Source: a virus
DNA length: 20,361 nt
Reading direction: 5' to 3' (one strand)
Virus record (IMG/VR): IMGVR_UViG_3300045135_001825
Span: 1 to 20,361 of that record
Shown: positions 8,044 through 15,617 of the stretch, piece after piece
Position numbering within the stretch: the stretch's first letter is position 1
Layout: every line of letters starts with the position of its first letter
The notes under the pieces: generated by a model
Database searches by the model: none
Seen by the model: the letters and a program-made list of their open reading frames with translations, nothing else
Told to the model about the DNA's origin: nothing
Translations under genes and position numbers: made by a program

Positions 8044-8050
8044 CTCCTTT
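8044..8050 (-). promoter_or_regulatory. Shine-Dalgarno AAAGGAG unusually close to the bS21 start
   Basis: On the minus strand AAAGGAG, then a single A, then ATG. Other genes here leave 5-10 bases between GGAG and the start. No other in-frame ATG, GTG or TTG is near, so the start itself is probably right. Confidence 0.7.
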
Positions 8051-8065
8051 ATTTAGTGTAACATT

Positions 8066-8075
8066 TATAAATATA
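8066..8075 (-). promoter_or_regulatory. AT decamer, putative late promoter element before bS21
   Basis: Exact copy of TATAAATATA (plus strand), about 24 bases before the bS21 ATG. In the gene direction the next bases also form TATAAATG (8063-8070), one change from the T4 late promoter TATAAATA, so this gap carries the best late-promoter candidate. Confidence 0.5.
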
Positions 8076-8077
8076 TA

Positions 8078-10069
8078 CTACGAACCTTTTCCAGTCCCAC
8101 TTTTTCTTCCACCAGTATGTGTAGAAACATTTATAGGTTTCTTACCTTGACCTGCAGAAGATTTTCCTCCTCTGTTCGATTTGTTTTGTGCTGCTCTTTT
8201 TCTACGAGTTGCACTTTCTTTTTCTTTCTTACTCATTGATGCCGCTTTGGCTGCAGGTACACATTTAGCGTATCCTCTCTTCTTACCACTTGTACCACAT
8301 GGTGGGTGTTTACCGCTCTTATCTTTTTTACCAATATTTACCCACTTTGATTTGAACCAATTTCTTAAATCTTCATTTGTATTGATTTCAGATACTTGGA
8401 AAAGTTTTTCTTCTGCAGCTGCATTAGTTCTATAATCGTAGTGATTTCCGTTGATTTTAAAATCTTTTAAGGATTTAACTAAAAAATCTCTATATTTTTT
8501 CTTACCTAATTTTTTTTCAAGATTAGATAATATATCGTAGAACTTTATTTCTTTTTTACCGGCTTGTTTTTTAATTTTATTGATTTCTGCCTTAGTTTCA
8601 TCGATACCTTTTACTTTCTTTTTAACTATCATTGTGATGCCACCCAAATCCTTTGCCCACTTTTCAGCATCTTTCTTATCTTTGTAGGCTGCGGTTGTTA
8701 CTGGTTTCACTCCTTTTTTTGGTGCGTACAATACAATATATGCTTCGTTTAATCCTTCTTTAAAAACAATCTTACCAGTTCTATCTTCGATATGAATTCT
8801 TTCACCCTTATCCATATGTTTTCTGATAACACTATAGACAGCAGGTACTTCTTGTGGGTTCTTGATATTTTTCTGATAAATAACATCACCTCGTTTGATT
8901 ACCACCAATGTATATGGATTTGGTCTACCTTTAACCGCTCTCATTACATCACCTTTTGTGGCCTCGTTTACTGATTCATTAAATCCATAAACATATCCAC
9001 CCTTATGTAAAGTGTTTACAAACTTTGCTAAATCTTTTTTGTTTTTAAAAGTTTGGATATCAAAGAAATCACTACCATCTTTGTGTTTCTTCTTACCATC
9101 GTGGTAAGAGATTGTGTATTTTGCTGAACCAACTCTATCTTGTTGGTAGTATCTTTTTTTACCTTCGTTTACTGATTCACTAACTAAAGAATCTATATCA
9201 TCATGTACATCTTTCCACTTAGTAAATTTTTTATTACGAAGTGTACTATAAAGAGCTATTGAATATTTTTGTGAAGAGTTGTGGATAATTCTTTTTACAT
9301 AATCAACTGCACCAACATTAGGTTTTCCTTTTTGGATTGAATCAACTGCTGATTTTAATGCTTTGTAATTGTTGAATGCTCTTTCTTTGTTTCTATCTGA
9401 AATTACTTGAGTAATGTAATCTTTTGCTTTTTTCTCATCACCCTTAAACATATCTAAAACTTGTTGTGCACCTTTATCATTTTTCTTTAATGCTCTTTCA
9501 AAGTTTCCGATTTGTACTTTTGCTAAACCCTTAGAGTTGAAGTAATCTTTCTTATCAAATGTATCATATACTTTATCGAAAGTTCTATCATTAGATTTAA
9601 AGGGTTTTGATATCGTAGGTTTTCCTATTGCTTCATACGTTCTCTTCTTAGATTTAGATACGATTTTTAAATCTTTTGCTTTTGCCAAGATGTATTTTTC
9701 AAATCTACCATCTTTACCTAAGTTTACTTTGTATTCATCTCCATCTTTTCTAACAACATCACCAACAAATTTTTTCTTACTCTTAGGGTCTGTGTATTGA
9801 ACTCTTGTATTGTAGAATTTATCTTCGTTTACTGATTCTGCGAACTTCATTAGGTCTCTTACTCGTTTTACTAATGTACCTGCAGGAATACCATATGTAT
9901 CACTCATTACATCTTGAGTAAATTTGTTTGATAAAAAGTTAGATAGTTCTTTTTTAGTTGCAACACCACTACCAAAATCGTTTCTAGCAATCTTATCTAA
10001 TTCTTTTGCAGATAGTTTACCTTTAAAAAAATCTGTTAGTGCATCTGCTTTGTAGTTGTACTTTGGCAT
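8078..10069 (-). CDS. 663-aa modular basic protein with repeated SVNE sites; putative prohead polyprotein
   Basis: A long Lys-rich protein that looks like a chain of small domains. SVNE occurs at residues 79-82, 299-302 and 366-369, LNE at 440-442, and a weaker TNE at 564-566. The segments are: 1-82 helical (FFKGKLSAKELDKIARNDFG); 83-143 a small beta-domain (VGDVVRKDGDEYKVNLGKDG); 144-302 helical and basic; 303-369 and 370-442 small alpha-beta units; 443-490 a beta-alpha-beta unit (AYIVLYAPKKG); 491-566 helical; 567-663 a very basic C-terminus with WFKSKWVNIG, HPPCGTSGKKRGYAKC and a Gly/Lys/Arg-rich tail. The sites fit hydrophobic-X-Glu cleavage by the gp21-type protease encoded about 1.2 kb upstream. 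The start follows the previous stop by 6 bases with AAGGA. No known function; DNA-binding internal head proteins are the inference. Uncut multidomain virion protein is the alternative. Confidence 0.75.
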   Translation of the reverse strand: MPKYNYKADALTDFFKGKLSAKELDKIARNDFGSGVATKKELSNFLSNKFTQDVMSDTYGIPAGTLVKRVRDLMKFAESVNEDKFYNTRVQYTDPKSKKKFVGDVVRKDGDEYKVNLGKDGRFEKYILAKAKDLKIVSKSKKRTYEAIGKPTISKPFKSNDRTFDKVYDTFDKKDYFNSKGLAKVQIGNFERALKKNDKGAQQVLDMFKGDEKKAKDYITQVISDRNKERAFNNYKALKSAVDSIQKGKPNVGAVDYVKRIIHNSSQKYSIALYSTLRNKKFTKWKDVHDDIDSLVSESVNEGKKRYYQQDRVGSAKYTISYHDGKKKHKDGSDFFDIQTFKNKKDLAKFVNTLHKGGYVYGFNESVNEATKGDVMRAVKGRPNPYTLVVIKRGDVIYQKNIKNPQEVPAVYSVIRKHMDKGERIHIEDRTGKIVFKEGLNEAYIVLYAPKKGVKPVTTAAYKDKKDAEKWAKDLGGITMIVKKKVKGIDETKAEINKIKKQAGKKEIKFYDILSNLEKKLGKKKYRDFLVKSLKDFKINGNHYDYRTNAAAEEKLFQVSEINTNEDLRNWFKSKWVNIGKKDKSGKHPPCGTSGKKRGYAKCVPAAKAASMSKKEKESATRRKRAAQNKSNRGGKSSAGQGKKPINVSTHTGGRKSGTGKGS

Positions 10070-10075
10070 GGCTGG

Positions 10076-10834
10076 TTATCCTTTACATTTTCTCCAACCA
10101 CCACCTTTTCCTTTGTAGTTCTTTGCTGCCCATCCATTTGCGTACGCAGAAGGGTAAACATCAAACTTCTTTTTAGCAGCAGCCTTTGATGCCGCCCACT
10201 TACCAGGGTCTGTTGGACAATTCTTTTCACTCATTAAAGCCTTTTCTACTTTAAGACCAAATTCGTATAGTTTAGTTTCTTCTTCGTTTAAATCTGTTAC
10301 TTCTTTGATTGTAGTAATAATATTACCATTCGGAGTTCTGTTAGAAACTTTTACTGATTCTTCGTTTACTGAATCACCACATCCACCTGGAGTAGTTCCA
10401 CCACATCCACATCCACAATCTCCTTTAGATTCTTTGATACCTAATCTTGATTTCATTTCATCTTCAGTAATTTCACCAATTTTGTAGTATCTTGAAAGAA
10501 TGTTACCCATATCCTCATATAGACCGTGCATTCTTTGGTCTAAGTTTCTTGCCTCTTTGGCAACTTTATCAAATTGTGAACCCAATTTAGTTAGTTCACT
10601 CATATTTCTTTTTACTGTGTGTTTATCAAACCAATCATCAGATTCTCTTAGAGCAAGTTCTCTTGCTGCTTCTGTAATACCACCTAAAGTTTCAGCAACC
10701 TCAATGATATCAGATTTTCTATCCATTGATTCTTGATATTTGTTATATGTAGAAACGATTTCTAAGAAGTGTCTTTTTACTTCGTTAGATAATCCTCTAT
10801 CTTCTGATTCTTTAAGTATATCTGTTAGTTTCAT
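10076..10834 (-). CDS. Prohead-associated protein with Cys-rich linker and basic C-terminal module
   Basis: A 252-residue protein. It begins MKLTDILKE, which resembles the T4 capsid targeting leader MKTYQEFIAE and ends in a possible L-K-E cleavage site. Residues 18-135 are helical (DDWFDKHTVKRNMSELTKLG). A Gly/Cys linker follows at 139-153 (DCGCGCGGTTPGGCG), then SVNE at 155-158 and LNE at 182-184. The C-terminus (206-252) is a basic module, CPTDPGKWAASKAAAKKKFD then VYPSAYANGWAAKNYKGKGGGWRKC, with two Cys at its ends; I recall similar modules in uncharacterised viral proteins but give no family name. The start has TAAGGAG 5 bases upstream, and that TAA is the stop codon of the preceding gene. 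Function unknown; packaged internal protein is inferred. Confidence 0.75.
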   Translation of the reverse strand: MKLTDILKESEDRGLSNEVKRHFLEIVSTYNKYQESMDRKSDIIEVAETLGGITEAARELALRESDDWFDKHTVKRNMSELTKLGSQFDKVAKEARNLDQRMHGLYEDMGNILSRYYKIGEITEDEMKSRLGIKESKGDCGCGCGGTTPGGCGDSVNEESVKVSNRTPNGNIITTIKEVTDLNEEETKLYEFGLKVEKALMSEKNCPTDPGKWAASKAAAKKKFDVYPSAYANGWAAKNYKGKGGGWRKCKG

Positions 10835-10843
10835 TTTCTCTCC

Positions 10844-11317
10844 TTACAGTAATTTTAATTCTTTATCTTCGTAGGTATCTGCGTAATACCATTTTTTATC
10901 TTTTTCATTATAAAGATAAACGTATTCAGCACCACCTTGATTACCTGCATCTTTAATGTAGTTAAGTACTTTATCAAGTTTACCTTTCATATACTTACCA
11001 CCTTTTTCACCTCTATCTCTACCGTAGAATGTAGTTTGACCTTTTACTCTATTATCAAATGAGTGTCCTTTACCACCATCCATTTTAGGTTCAAGAGATG
11101 AGATACCATTACCACCATCAATTTTTAAAAGTTGTTTTACTTTACCACCACCATAATGTTTTTTGGCAACTGCACCAACACCTTTTGGATATCCATCGTA
11201 ATGTACATATGTAGAAAGGATATTTCCACTTCTATCGATTACACCAATTTGTGAACGAGTTGATTCGTTTATACTACCCAATGCCTGTAATCCTACTATA
11301 CCAGTTAATTTAATCAT
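10844..11317 (-). CDS. Putative internal head protein with short cleavable leader (157 aa)
   Basis: A 157-residue basic protein directly after the protease gene (ATGA overlap). It opens with MIKLTGIVGLQALGSINE, an apolar leader ending in I-N-E at 16-18, which fits a gp21-type cleavage site. The rest (19-157) is a single compact domain: STRSQIGVIDRSGNILSTYV, HYDGYPKGVGAVAKKHYGGG, then a TTFYGRDRGEKGG loop and a C-terminal AEYVYLYNEKDKKWYYADTY strand pair. I recall similar SQIGVID...HYDGYP domains as hypothetical proteins of large phages, function unknown. Leader and location suggest a protein carried into the prohead. Confidence 0.75.
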   Translation of the reverse strand: MIKLTGIVGLQALGSINESTRSQIGVIDRSGNILSTYVHYDGYPKGVGAVAKKHYGGGKVKQLLKIDGGNGISSLEPKMDGGKGHSFDNRVKGQTTFYGRDRGEKGGKYMKGKLDKVLNYIKDAGNQGGAEYVYLYNEKDKKWYYADTYEDKELKLL

Positions 11318-11895
11318 GATAATTCCGTTATTATTTCTCTCATTAAATCTTGAGCTTTACAATATTCATCACAAACCTCAGAAATAACTTGTTTAGATTC
11401 ATTTACAGGTGTCATAAATGCACCATGTGTAGATGGATTTGATACAAAATCCCATCCAAGTAACTCGAAATCTTCTCCTACTCTCACTTTACCATCACCA
11501 ATTGGTTCTACTGAACCCATACCTCTTGATGATATACCGAGAAGAATATTTGCTTTTAATAATTCTTTTAATATGTTACCACTTGGTGTAGGTAGGATTT
11601 CTACTGTACCAACCAAATCATCACCTTCCCAATGGATTTCTCTTACGTTATGTGAAACGTTTTTTAAGTTTATTACAGAAGAATCTGGATGGTCTAATTC
11701 ACCCAACGCTCTTCTTTCTTTAATGAGAGTTTCATACTTCTTAGCCTCTCTCATTAGAATTTCTTTTGGATACACTCTTTCGTTTTGGTTAGGTGCTTCA
11801 GCTCTTTGTAGGATACCTTTTACGATAGTTCTACCTTCAGAATCTTCGTTTACTCTACCCTCAAATAATCTTGTTTCTATTAATAAATTTTTCAT
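11314..11895 (-). CDS. 21: Prohead maturation serine protease, gp21-like
   Basis: A homologue of T4 gp21, the prohead protease with the herpesvirus-assemblin fold. With the ATG at 11893-11895 it has 193 residues. Catalytic candidates are H69 in GELDHPDSS, S122 or S123 in GISSRGMGSV, and D149 in LLGWDFVSNPS. A TTG 12 bases further upstream is in frame, but the ATG is preferred: it forms TAATG with the upstream stop and has GGGGAG just before it. V-N-E occurs at 15-17 (LFEGRVNEDSEG) and again at 164-166 (MTPVNESKQ), flanking the catalytic core and fitting the self-cleavage known for T4 gp21. The C-terminal tail after E166 is helical with two Cys. In T4 the enzyme cuts core and shell proteins after hydrophobic-X-Glu and then destroys itself; the same is inferred here. 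Confidence 0.92.
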   Translation of the reverse strand: MKNLLIETRLFEGRVNEDSEGRTIVKGILQRAEAPNQNERVYPKEILMREAKKYETLIKERRALGELDHPDSSVINLKNVSHNVREIHWEGDDLVGTVEILPTPSGNILKELLKANILLGISSRGMGSVEPIGDGKVRVGEDFELLGWDFVSNPSTHGAFMTPVNESKQVISEVCDEYCKAQDLMREIITELS

Positions 11896-12083
11896 TACGC
11901 TCCCCAACTTTTACGTTTCTTAAATAAATCAAAGAAAATCGCAGATACTTCTTGACGGATAATTTTTCTTATTACATCTTTATCCGATTCATCGAGTTCC
12001 TCTTTAACTAAAAAATGGTTTACACCATATTTAAAATCTCTGATTTCCTCGTTGATAATATCTACCAACTCTCCTTTTTTCAT
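11895..12083 (-). CDS. Small helical protein upstream of the protease (62 aa)
   Basis: A 62-residue protein starting MKKGELVDIINEEIRDFKYG, with I-N-E at 10-12, followed by a helix DVIRKIIRQEVSAIFFDLFK and a basic end. The stop overlaps the protease ATG as TAATG, so the two are translated together. A weak AAAAGG precedes the start. In T4 the small core genes 67 and 68 lie between portal and protease; this gene holds a similar place. No sequence match to them could be claimed by eye. Confidence 0.65.
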   Translation of the reverse strand: MKKGELVDIINEEIRDFKYGVNHFLVKEELDESDKDVIRKIIRQEVSAIFFDLFKKRKSWGA

Positions 12084-12092
12084 AATTACCTT

Positions 12093-12476
12093 TTACGATT
12101 TTCTTTTTAAAATCTTATGTACATCTTGAATTCTCTCAATAGCATTTTCTAAATGGTCCATTGCTTCAAGAACACCATCTTCTTGTAAACTTTCAAGTGC
12201 TTCTGAAAAATCAATTTTTACTACACCTGCAAGGTCTTTCAATGTTTTTTCTTCTCTCTTGAATTTACCTTCGTTTACTTCAACTTCATTTTTGGCACCT
12301 CTTGATTTCCAAGTTTTTTCAATTTTATTGAAAAATGCTTTTTTCTCATCATCAGACATAGATGGAATTGATTTTCCAGCTTTTTCTAATGCCTTTTTGA
12401 AAAACTTTTGGTATTCAGATTCTTCTCTGAGTACATCGGCAATTATTTCTTTTAATCTATTTTTTGTTATTTTCAT
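12093..12476 (-). CDS. Small core-type protein with VNE site (127 aa)
   Basis: A 127-residue Lys/Glu-rich helical protein. It begins MKITKNRLKEIIADVLREES, a leader of the type shared by several genes in this cluster. V-N-E occurs at 67-69 (EVEVNEGKFKRE), halfway along, so cleavage would give a basic N-terminal piece and an acidic C-terminal piece (VVKIDFSEALESLQEDGVLE). The start overlaps the upstream stop as ATGA. Position between portal and protease matches T4 prohead core genes 67/68. Function inferred only. Confidence 0.65.
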   Translation of the reverse strand: MKITKNRLKEIIADVLREESEYQKFFKKALEKAGKSIPSMSDDEKKAFFNKIEKTWKSRGAKNEVEVNEGKFKREEKTLKDLAGVVKIDFSEALESLQEDGVLEAMDHLENAIERIQDVHKILKRKS

Positions 12477-12928
12477 TGGTCTAACTCCTTAATACTGTTA
12501 GCGATGTTAATTAATCTTTCTTTTACATTATAAATATGACGATTAGTTCTCTTCCAATATGTATCTTTAGAAAGTTCATTCATCGATTTTATTTTGTTAT
12601 ACCAATTGAAAAACTTTTCAACCTCTGCCAATTGATATTTCAATTCTTTTAGACCTACTGCTAACTTCTGATTAGGAGAACGAGTTTCATCATTCTTTAA
12701 TTCTAACCATCTATTAACTGGTCTTTTTACTTTTGCCTCACCAACGATAGTATAATCATCACCTGCTTTTTTAGCAATATCTTTTCTTCTATCCTTTTTC
12801 CCTTTACCAGAAAAAGCATGAGGAGTTTGATACACATCTACATTTGCAGTTGTGGTAACTTCATCTAACTCTTCTTCTACTTCTTTGACGAGTTCTTCAA
12901 TATATGTTCTTAATTTACTTTCTAACAT
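12473..12928 (-). CDS. Core-type protein between portal and protease (151 aa)
   Basis: A 151-residue protein. Residues 1-23 form an acidic helix, MLESKLRTYIEELVKEVEEE, ending in LDEVTTTANVDVYQTPHAFS; the LDE there (21-23) is also a hydrophobic-X-Glu site. A basic stretch follows (GKGKKDRRKDIAKKAG), then helices to the end (KLAVGLKELKYQLAEVEKFF). The gene overlaps the upstream one by 14 bases and the downstream one by ATGA. I recall TT.NV..YQTPFAF-like segments from other marine phage structural proteins, but with no known function. Confidence 0.6.
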   Translation of the reverse strand: MLESKLRTYIEELVKEVEEELDEVTTTANVDVYQTPHAFSGKGKKDRRKDIAKKAGDDYTIVGEAKVKRPVNRWLELKNDETRSPNQKLAVGLKELKYQLAEVEKFFNWYNKIKSMNELSKDTYWKRTNRHIYNVKERLINIANSIKELDQ

Positions 12929-13781
12929 TTTTCATCTCTTTGATGAGTTCAAATCCCATCATTAAGGCTGAAACTTGGTTATCAGTAACCTTTCTTCCAA
13001 CTTTTTGTTTTCTTAATAAGTTAAGAGTTTCCTTTAACTTAATTCTTGTAACCTTATCTTTAGTTTTAGTATATTCTTCATGTAAAGAAGAAACGAGTTT
13101 TTTCATTTCACCTTTGTAGTAATCTACAAATTTACTTGTATTGTTCACATTATTGATATATTCTTTCAATAAATCTTTTTGTGCAGTATCAAGTTTAGTG
13201 TATTTTTTATTGAATTGTTCAACAAGAATTTTGTAAGTAAGTAATCTTACATCTTTTTCTTGTTTTTTATAAGATTGAAGTGCTCTATCTTCAATGATTC
13301 TTTCTTTATTCTTAACAGATGTACTGATAATATGTTCGATAAGCGTGAATCTTGAATTAAGAACATCTCTTACATCTGCGTTTTCTACTGATTTTGATTC
13401 GAAAACTTTATAAATAGATGCGTATGTTTTATAATTTGTAATCGGTGAATTCAAAAATTCATCAATATTAAATGATTCTTGAATTGATTTGATTAAGTTA
13501 TATTTTTCTTTGGTAACTTTTTTACTATCGATTTTACTGTGTGCTTCTAAGATTGCATCAATAAATTTCTCTGCTCTTGATTCAGAGTTATACTTTTCTT
13601 TTAAAAGTAAATCATATAGTTTTTTTTCTTTTGAGAGTTCTGTACCTTGTTTAAAGAATTCTTTAACAATGTTTTTTGCCACCTCTTTATCACCATTCAA
13701 AATCTCTAATGTGATTTGGCGTACAAGTAACTCAAAAAGAATACCAGTGTTTTTAAATTTACTATGTCTAATTTTTTTCAT
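12915..13781 (-). CDS. All-helical basic protein next to the portal (288 aa)
   Basis: A 288-residue Lys-rich protein, predicted helical throughout. It begins MKKIRHSKFKNTGILFELLV, then RQITLEILNGDKEVAKNIV, and ends in a VGRKVTDNQVSALMMGFELI helix. No signal, membrane segment or enzymatic motif is seen. An AAGGAT lies 6 bases before the ATG, and the decamer at 13819-13828 lies about 38 bases upstream. It is the first gene of a run that leads through three small core-type genes to the protease, so a prohead core or portal-associated role is likely. The FKNTGILFELL start is familiar from T4-like marine phages as a conserved hypothetical protein. Confidence 0.7.
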   Translation of the reverse strand: MKKIRHSKFKNTGILFELLVRQITLEILNGDKEVAKNIVKEFFKQGTELSKEKKLYDLLLKEKYNSESRAEKFIDAILEAHSKIDSKKVTKEKYNLIKSIQESFNIDEFLNSPITNYKTYASIYKVFESKSVENADVRDVLNSRFTLIEHIISTSVKNKERIIEDRALQSYKKQEKDVRLLTYKILVEQFNKKYTKLDTAQKDLLKEYINNVNNTSKFVDYYKGEMKKLVSSLHEEYTKTKDKVTRIKLKETLNLLRKQKVGRKVTDNQVSALMMGFELIKEMKNVRK

Positions 13782-13818
13782 TCTATCCTTACAATTTGAT
13801 ATGATACTAAAACTCTAA

Positions 13819-13828
13819 TATAAATATA
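13819..13828 (-). promoter_or_regulatory. AT decamer, putative late promoter element after the portal gene
   Basis: Exact TATAAATATA (plus strand) in the 64-base gap between the portal stop and the 288-residue gene, about 38 bases before its ATG. Confidence 0.45.
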
Positions 13829-13845
13829 CAATTATGAATTAAAAA

Positions 13846-15591
13846 TTAAATTTTTGTATCATCAAGGAGATTATCCTCGTTTAACATATCATTTTCGTGT
13901 AAATATTTACGTTTTGAAGAAACTCCGTTGACCATTTGTTTGGCCTTTTCTACAGAAATCCTACCTTCTCTCGTATCACGCTTCCTAGCTTTGGTACGTT
14001 CATCATCTCCGAGAGGGTCTCTACCATAAGGATGTTTGTCTTTCTTATAAGTATTACCTTCTCTTGGTCTACCGCCTTTATCTTTTAGTTCGTTCTTTAA
14101 GGCTTCTAAAGATTCTTCAACATCCGTTGGGTCATCTTCTTCTGCAGGGTCATTACCCTCATCCTCAATTGAACGATATCTAAATCTATCTTTTAAATCG
14201 TTTATCAGAGTTCCTTTTTGTCTATCAATTTCTTCGTTAGACATTTTAAATATATTTTCATATACCCACTCTTTTGATAACATATTTAAACCAGCGATAT
14301 CTTGTGCCAATCTAATTTTTTCACTCCACAAGTTTACTTTCTCTTGTTCGTAAATTGTAGATGGATTTACTAATGATAAATCAAAGTTTGTCATCTCCGT
14401 ATCTGAAATACCTTGTGAGTATAAATGTACAATGGCAATTTTACTCAATTCAGACACAATAATTCTTTGTATTCTTTCTATTGTTCTTGCGAACCTTACA
14501 TCTTCCGCAGCTAATGTTGCCTTACCGTTAATTTGTTCTTCATATCCTAAGTATGCTTTTGGAATTTTTAGTGCTGCAAATAATTTAGCTTTTAAGTAAT
14601 CAATATCATCTGTTGATGAATATTCTAATCCACTAAGATTATCAATTGATGTACCACTATCTCCACCCCTTACTGGTAGATAGAAATCTTCTGTTAGGTT
14701 TTGCATATTGTACTTTAAGTTGTACTCACCTGTGTTTCTATCTAAGAAAGGAACTTTCTTCATCTTGTTGATAATTCTTTGCATGTAGTTATCAACTTCG
14801 TTTGGTGGAATGTTACCAATATCAATTTTAAAAACTCTCTTCTCAGGTGCTCTCATGATTCTGTGAATCAACATAGCATCTTCCATCAAAGATAATTGTT
14901 TCCATAATCTTCTAGCATTTTCAACCATTGATTTACCATATGGTAACCAGTTTGTATCTGCTAATAATCTAAAGTGTGCGATTTCCCAATTCTCATAATC
15001 AACTTTTCCGTTGATATCATCTTCTATGTGAAACTTTACATAGTTTGGGTTTTCTGGGTCTGTTCTTTCTAATCTTTCTGTATTGTATACTGAATAAGGA
15101 GTTACGTTTACAATACCTTTTCCTTCTGCCATTTCAAGACCTAAGAAGAAATCTCCATACTTACACATATTTCTTACCCATGGCCAAAGATTAAATTCAA
15201 TGTTCATGATATCATAAAATAAATTGTGTAGTATTGCCTGAATATCTTCGTTTGAAGAACGAATAGTAAGTATGTTACCAAATTCGTTTTTAAGTGTAGA
15301 TTCATCAGCAAATATATCTAATGCAGATGCAATAATTGGGTCATTATCCATAGCATCGTAATCTCTGAATATTTCTCTACGAACTTGTTGGTAGGCCATG
15401 GATTGAGCTCCACCAGCCATTTCATATTGTGCTTTTTGTAGTTTGGTATATCTATCTCTTAGAGATGATAGATTGGTACGTTGTCTTTCATCGGTATCTA
15501 CAACTTTACGTCTACCTTTACTATCGACACGAACAATCGCCTGTGTTGAAAACAGACGGGTTAACCTACCAAAAAATGAAGTATCTGCCAT
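13846..15591 (-). CDS. 20: Portal vertex protein, gp20-like
   Basis: A 581-residue homologue of T4 gp20 (524 residues), the dodecameric ring through which DNA enters and to which the neck attaches. Matching segments include DYDAMDNDPIIASALDIFAD (78-97), WLPYGKSMVENARRLWKQLS (215-234), the RAPEKRVFKIDIGNIP stretch (247-262; T4 has RAPERRVFYVDVGNLP), and LTEDFYLPVRGGDSGTSIDN (299-318) with DIDYLKAKLFAALKIPKAYL after it (329-348). The C-terminal 90 residues are polar, acidic, then basic, and probably disordered; they include LNE at 570-572 (MLNEDNLLDD), a possible trimming site. The Shine-Dalgarno is weak (AAGAATAA). Confidence 0.93.
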   Translation of the reverse strand: MADTSFFGRLTRLFSTQAIVRVDSKGRRKVVDTDERQRTNLSSLRDRYTKLQKAQYEMAGGAQSMAYQQVRREIFRDYDAMDNDPIIASALDIFADESTLKNEFGNILTIRSSNEDIQAILHNLFYDIMNIEFNLWPWVRNMCKYGDFFLGLEMAEGKGIVNVTPYSVYNTERLERTDPENPNYVKFHIEDDINGKVDYENWEIAHFRLLADTNWLPYGKSMVENARRLWKQLSLMEDAMLIHRIMRAPEKRVFKIDIGNIPPNEVDNYMQRIINKMKKVPFLDRNTGEYNLKYNMQNLTEDFYLPVRGGDSGTSIDNLSGLEYSSTDDIDYLKAKLFAALKIPKAYLGYEEQINGKATLAAEDVRFARTIERIQRIIVSELSKIAIVHLYSQGISDTEMTNFDLSLVNPSTIYEQEKVNLWSEKIRLAQDIAGLNMLSKEWVYENIFKMSNEEIDRQKGTLINDLKDRFRYRSIEDEGNDPAEEDDPTDVEESLEALKNELKDKGGRPREGNTYKKDKHPYGRDPLGDDERTKARKRDTREGRISVEKAKQMVNGVSSKRKYLHENDMLNEDNLLDDTKI

Positions 15592-15617
15592 TTTATTCTT
15601 ATTTTAATTATAACCTA

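Noticed and set aside
8181-8974. Several plus-strand open frames opposite the 663-residue protein
   Set aside because: They are rich in Phe, Ser and Leu because they mirror Lys/Glu/Asp codons on the coding strand, and none has a credible start region.
10036-10230. A 64-residue minus-strand frame overlapping the end of the 252-residue gene
   Set aside because: It sits out of frame across two well-supported genes and has a low-complexity composition; a shadow frame.
11896-11907. TTG start of the protease 12 bases upstream of the ATG
   Set aside because: The ATG gives a TAATG coupling with the upstream stop and has GGGGAG at a workable distance; the TTG would add only four residues.
12529-12538. 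TATAAATATG as a sixth promoter decamer
   Set aside because: It is inside a coding region (His-Ile-Tyr-Asn codons), differs at the last base and is over 50 bases from the next start.
13836-13856. AT-rich inverted repeat at the portal stop as a terminator
   Set aside because: The possible stem is only A-T pairs with no GC core, so it is unlikely to stop transcription.
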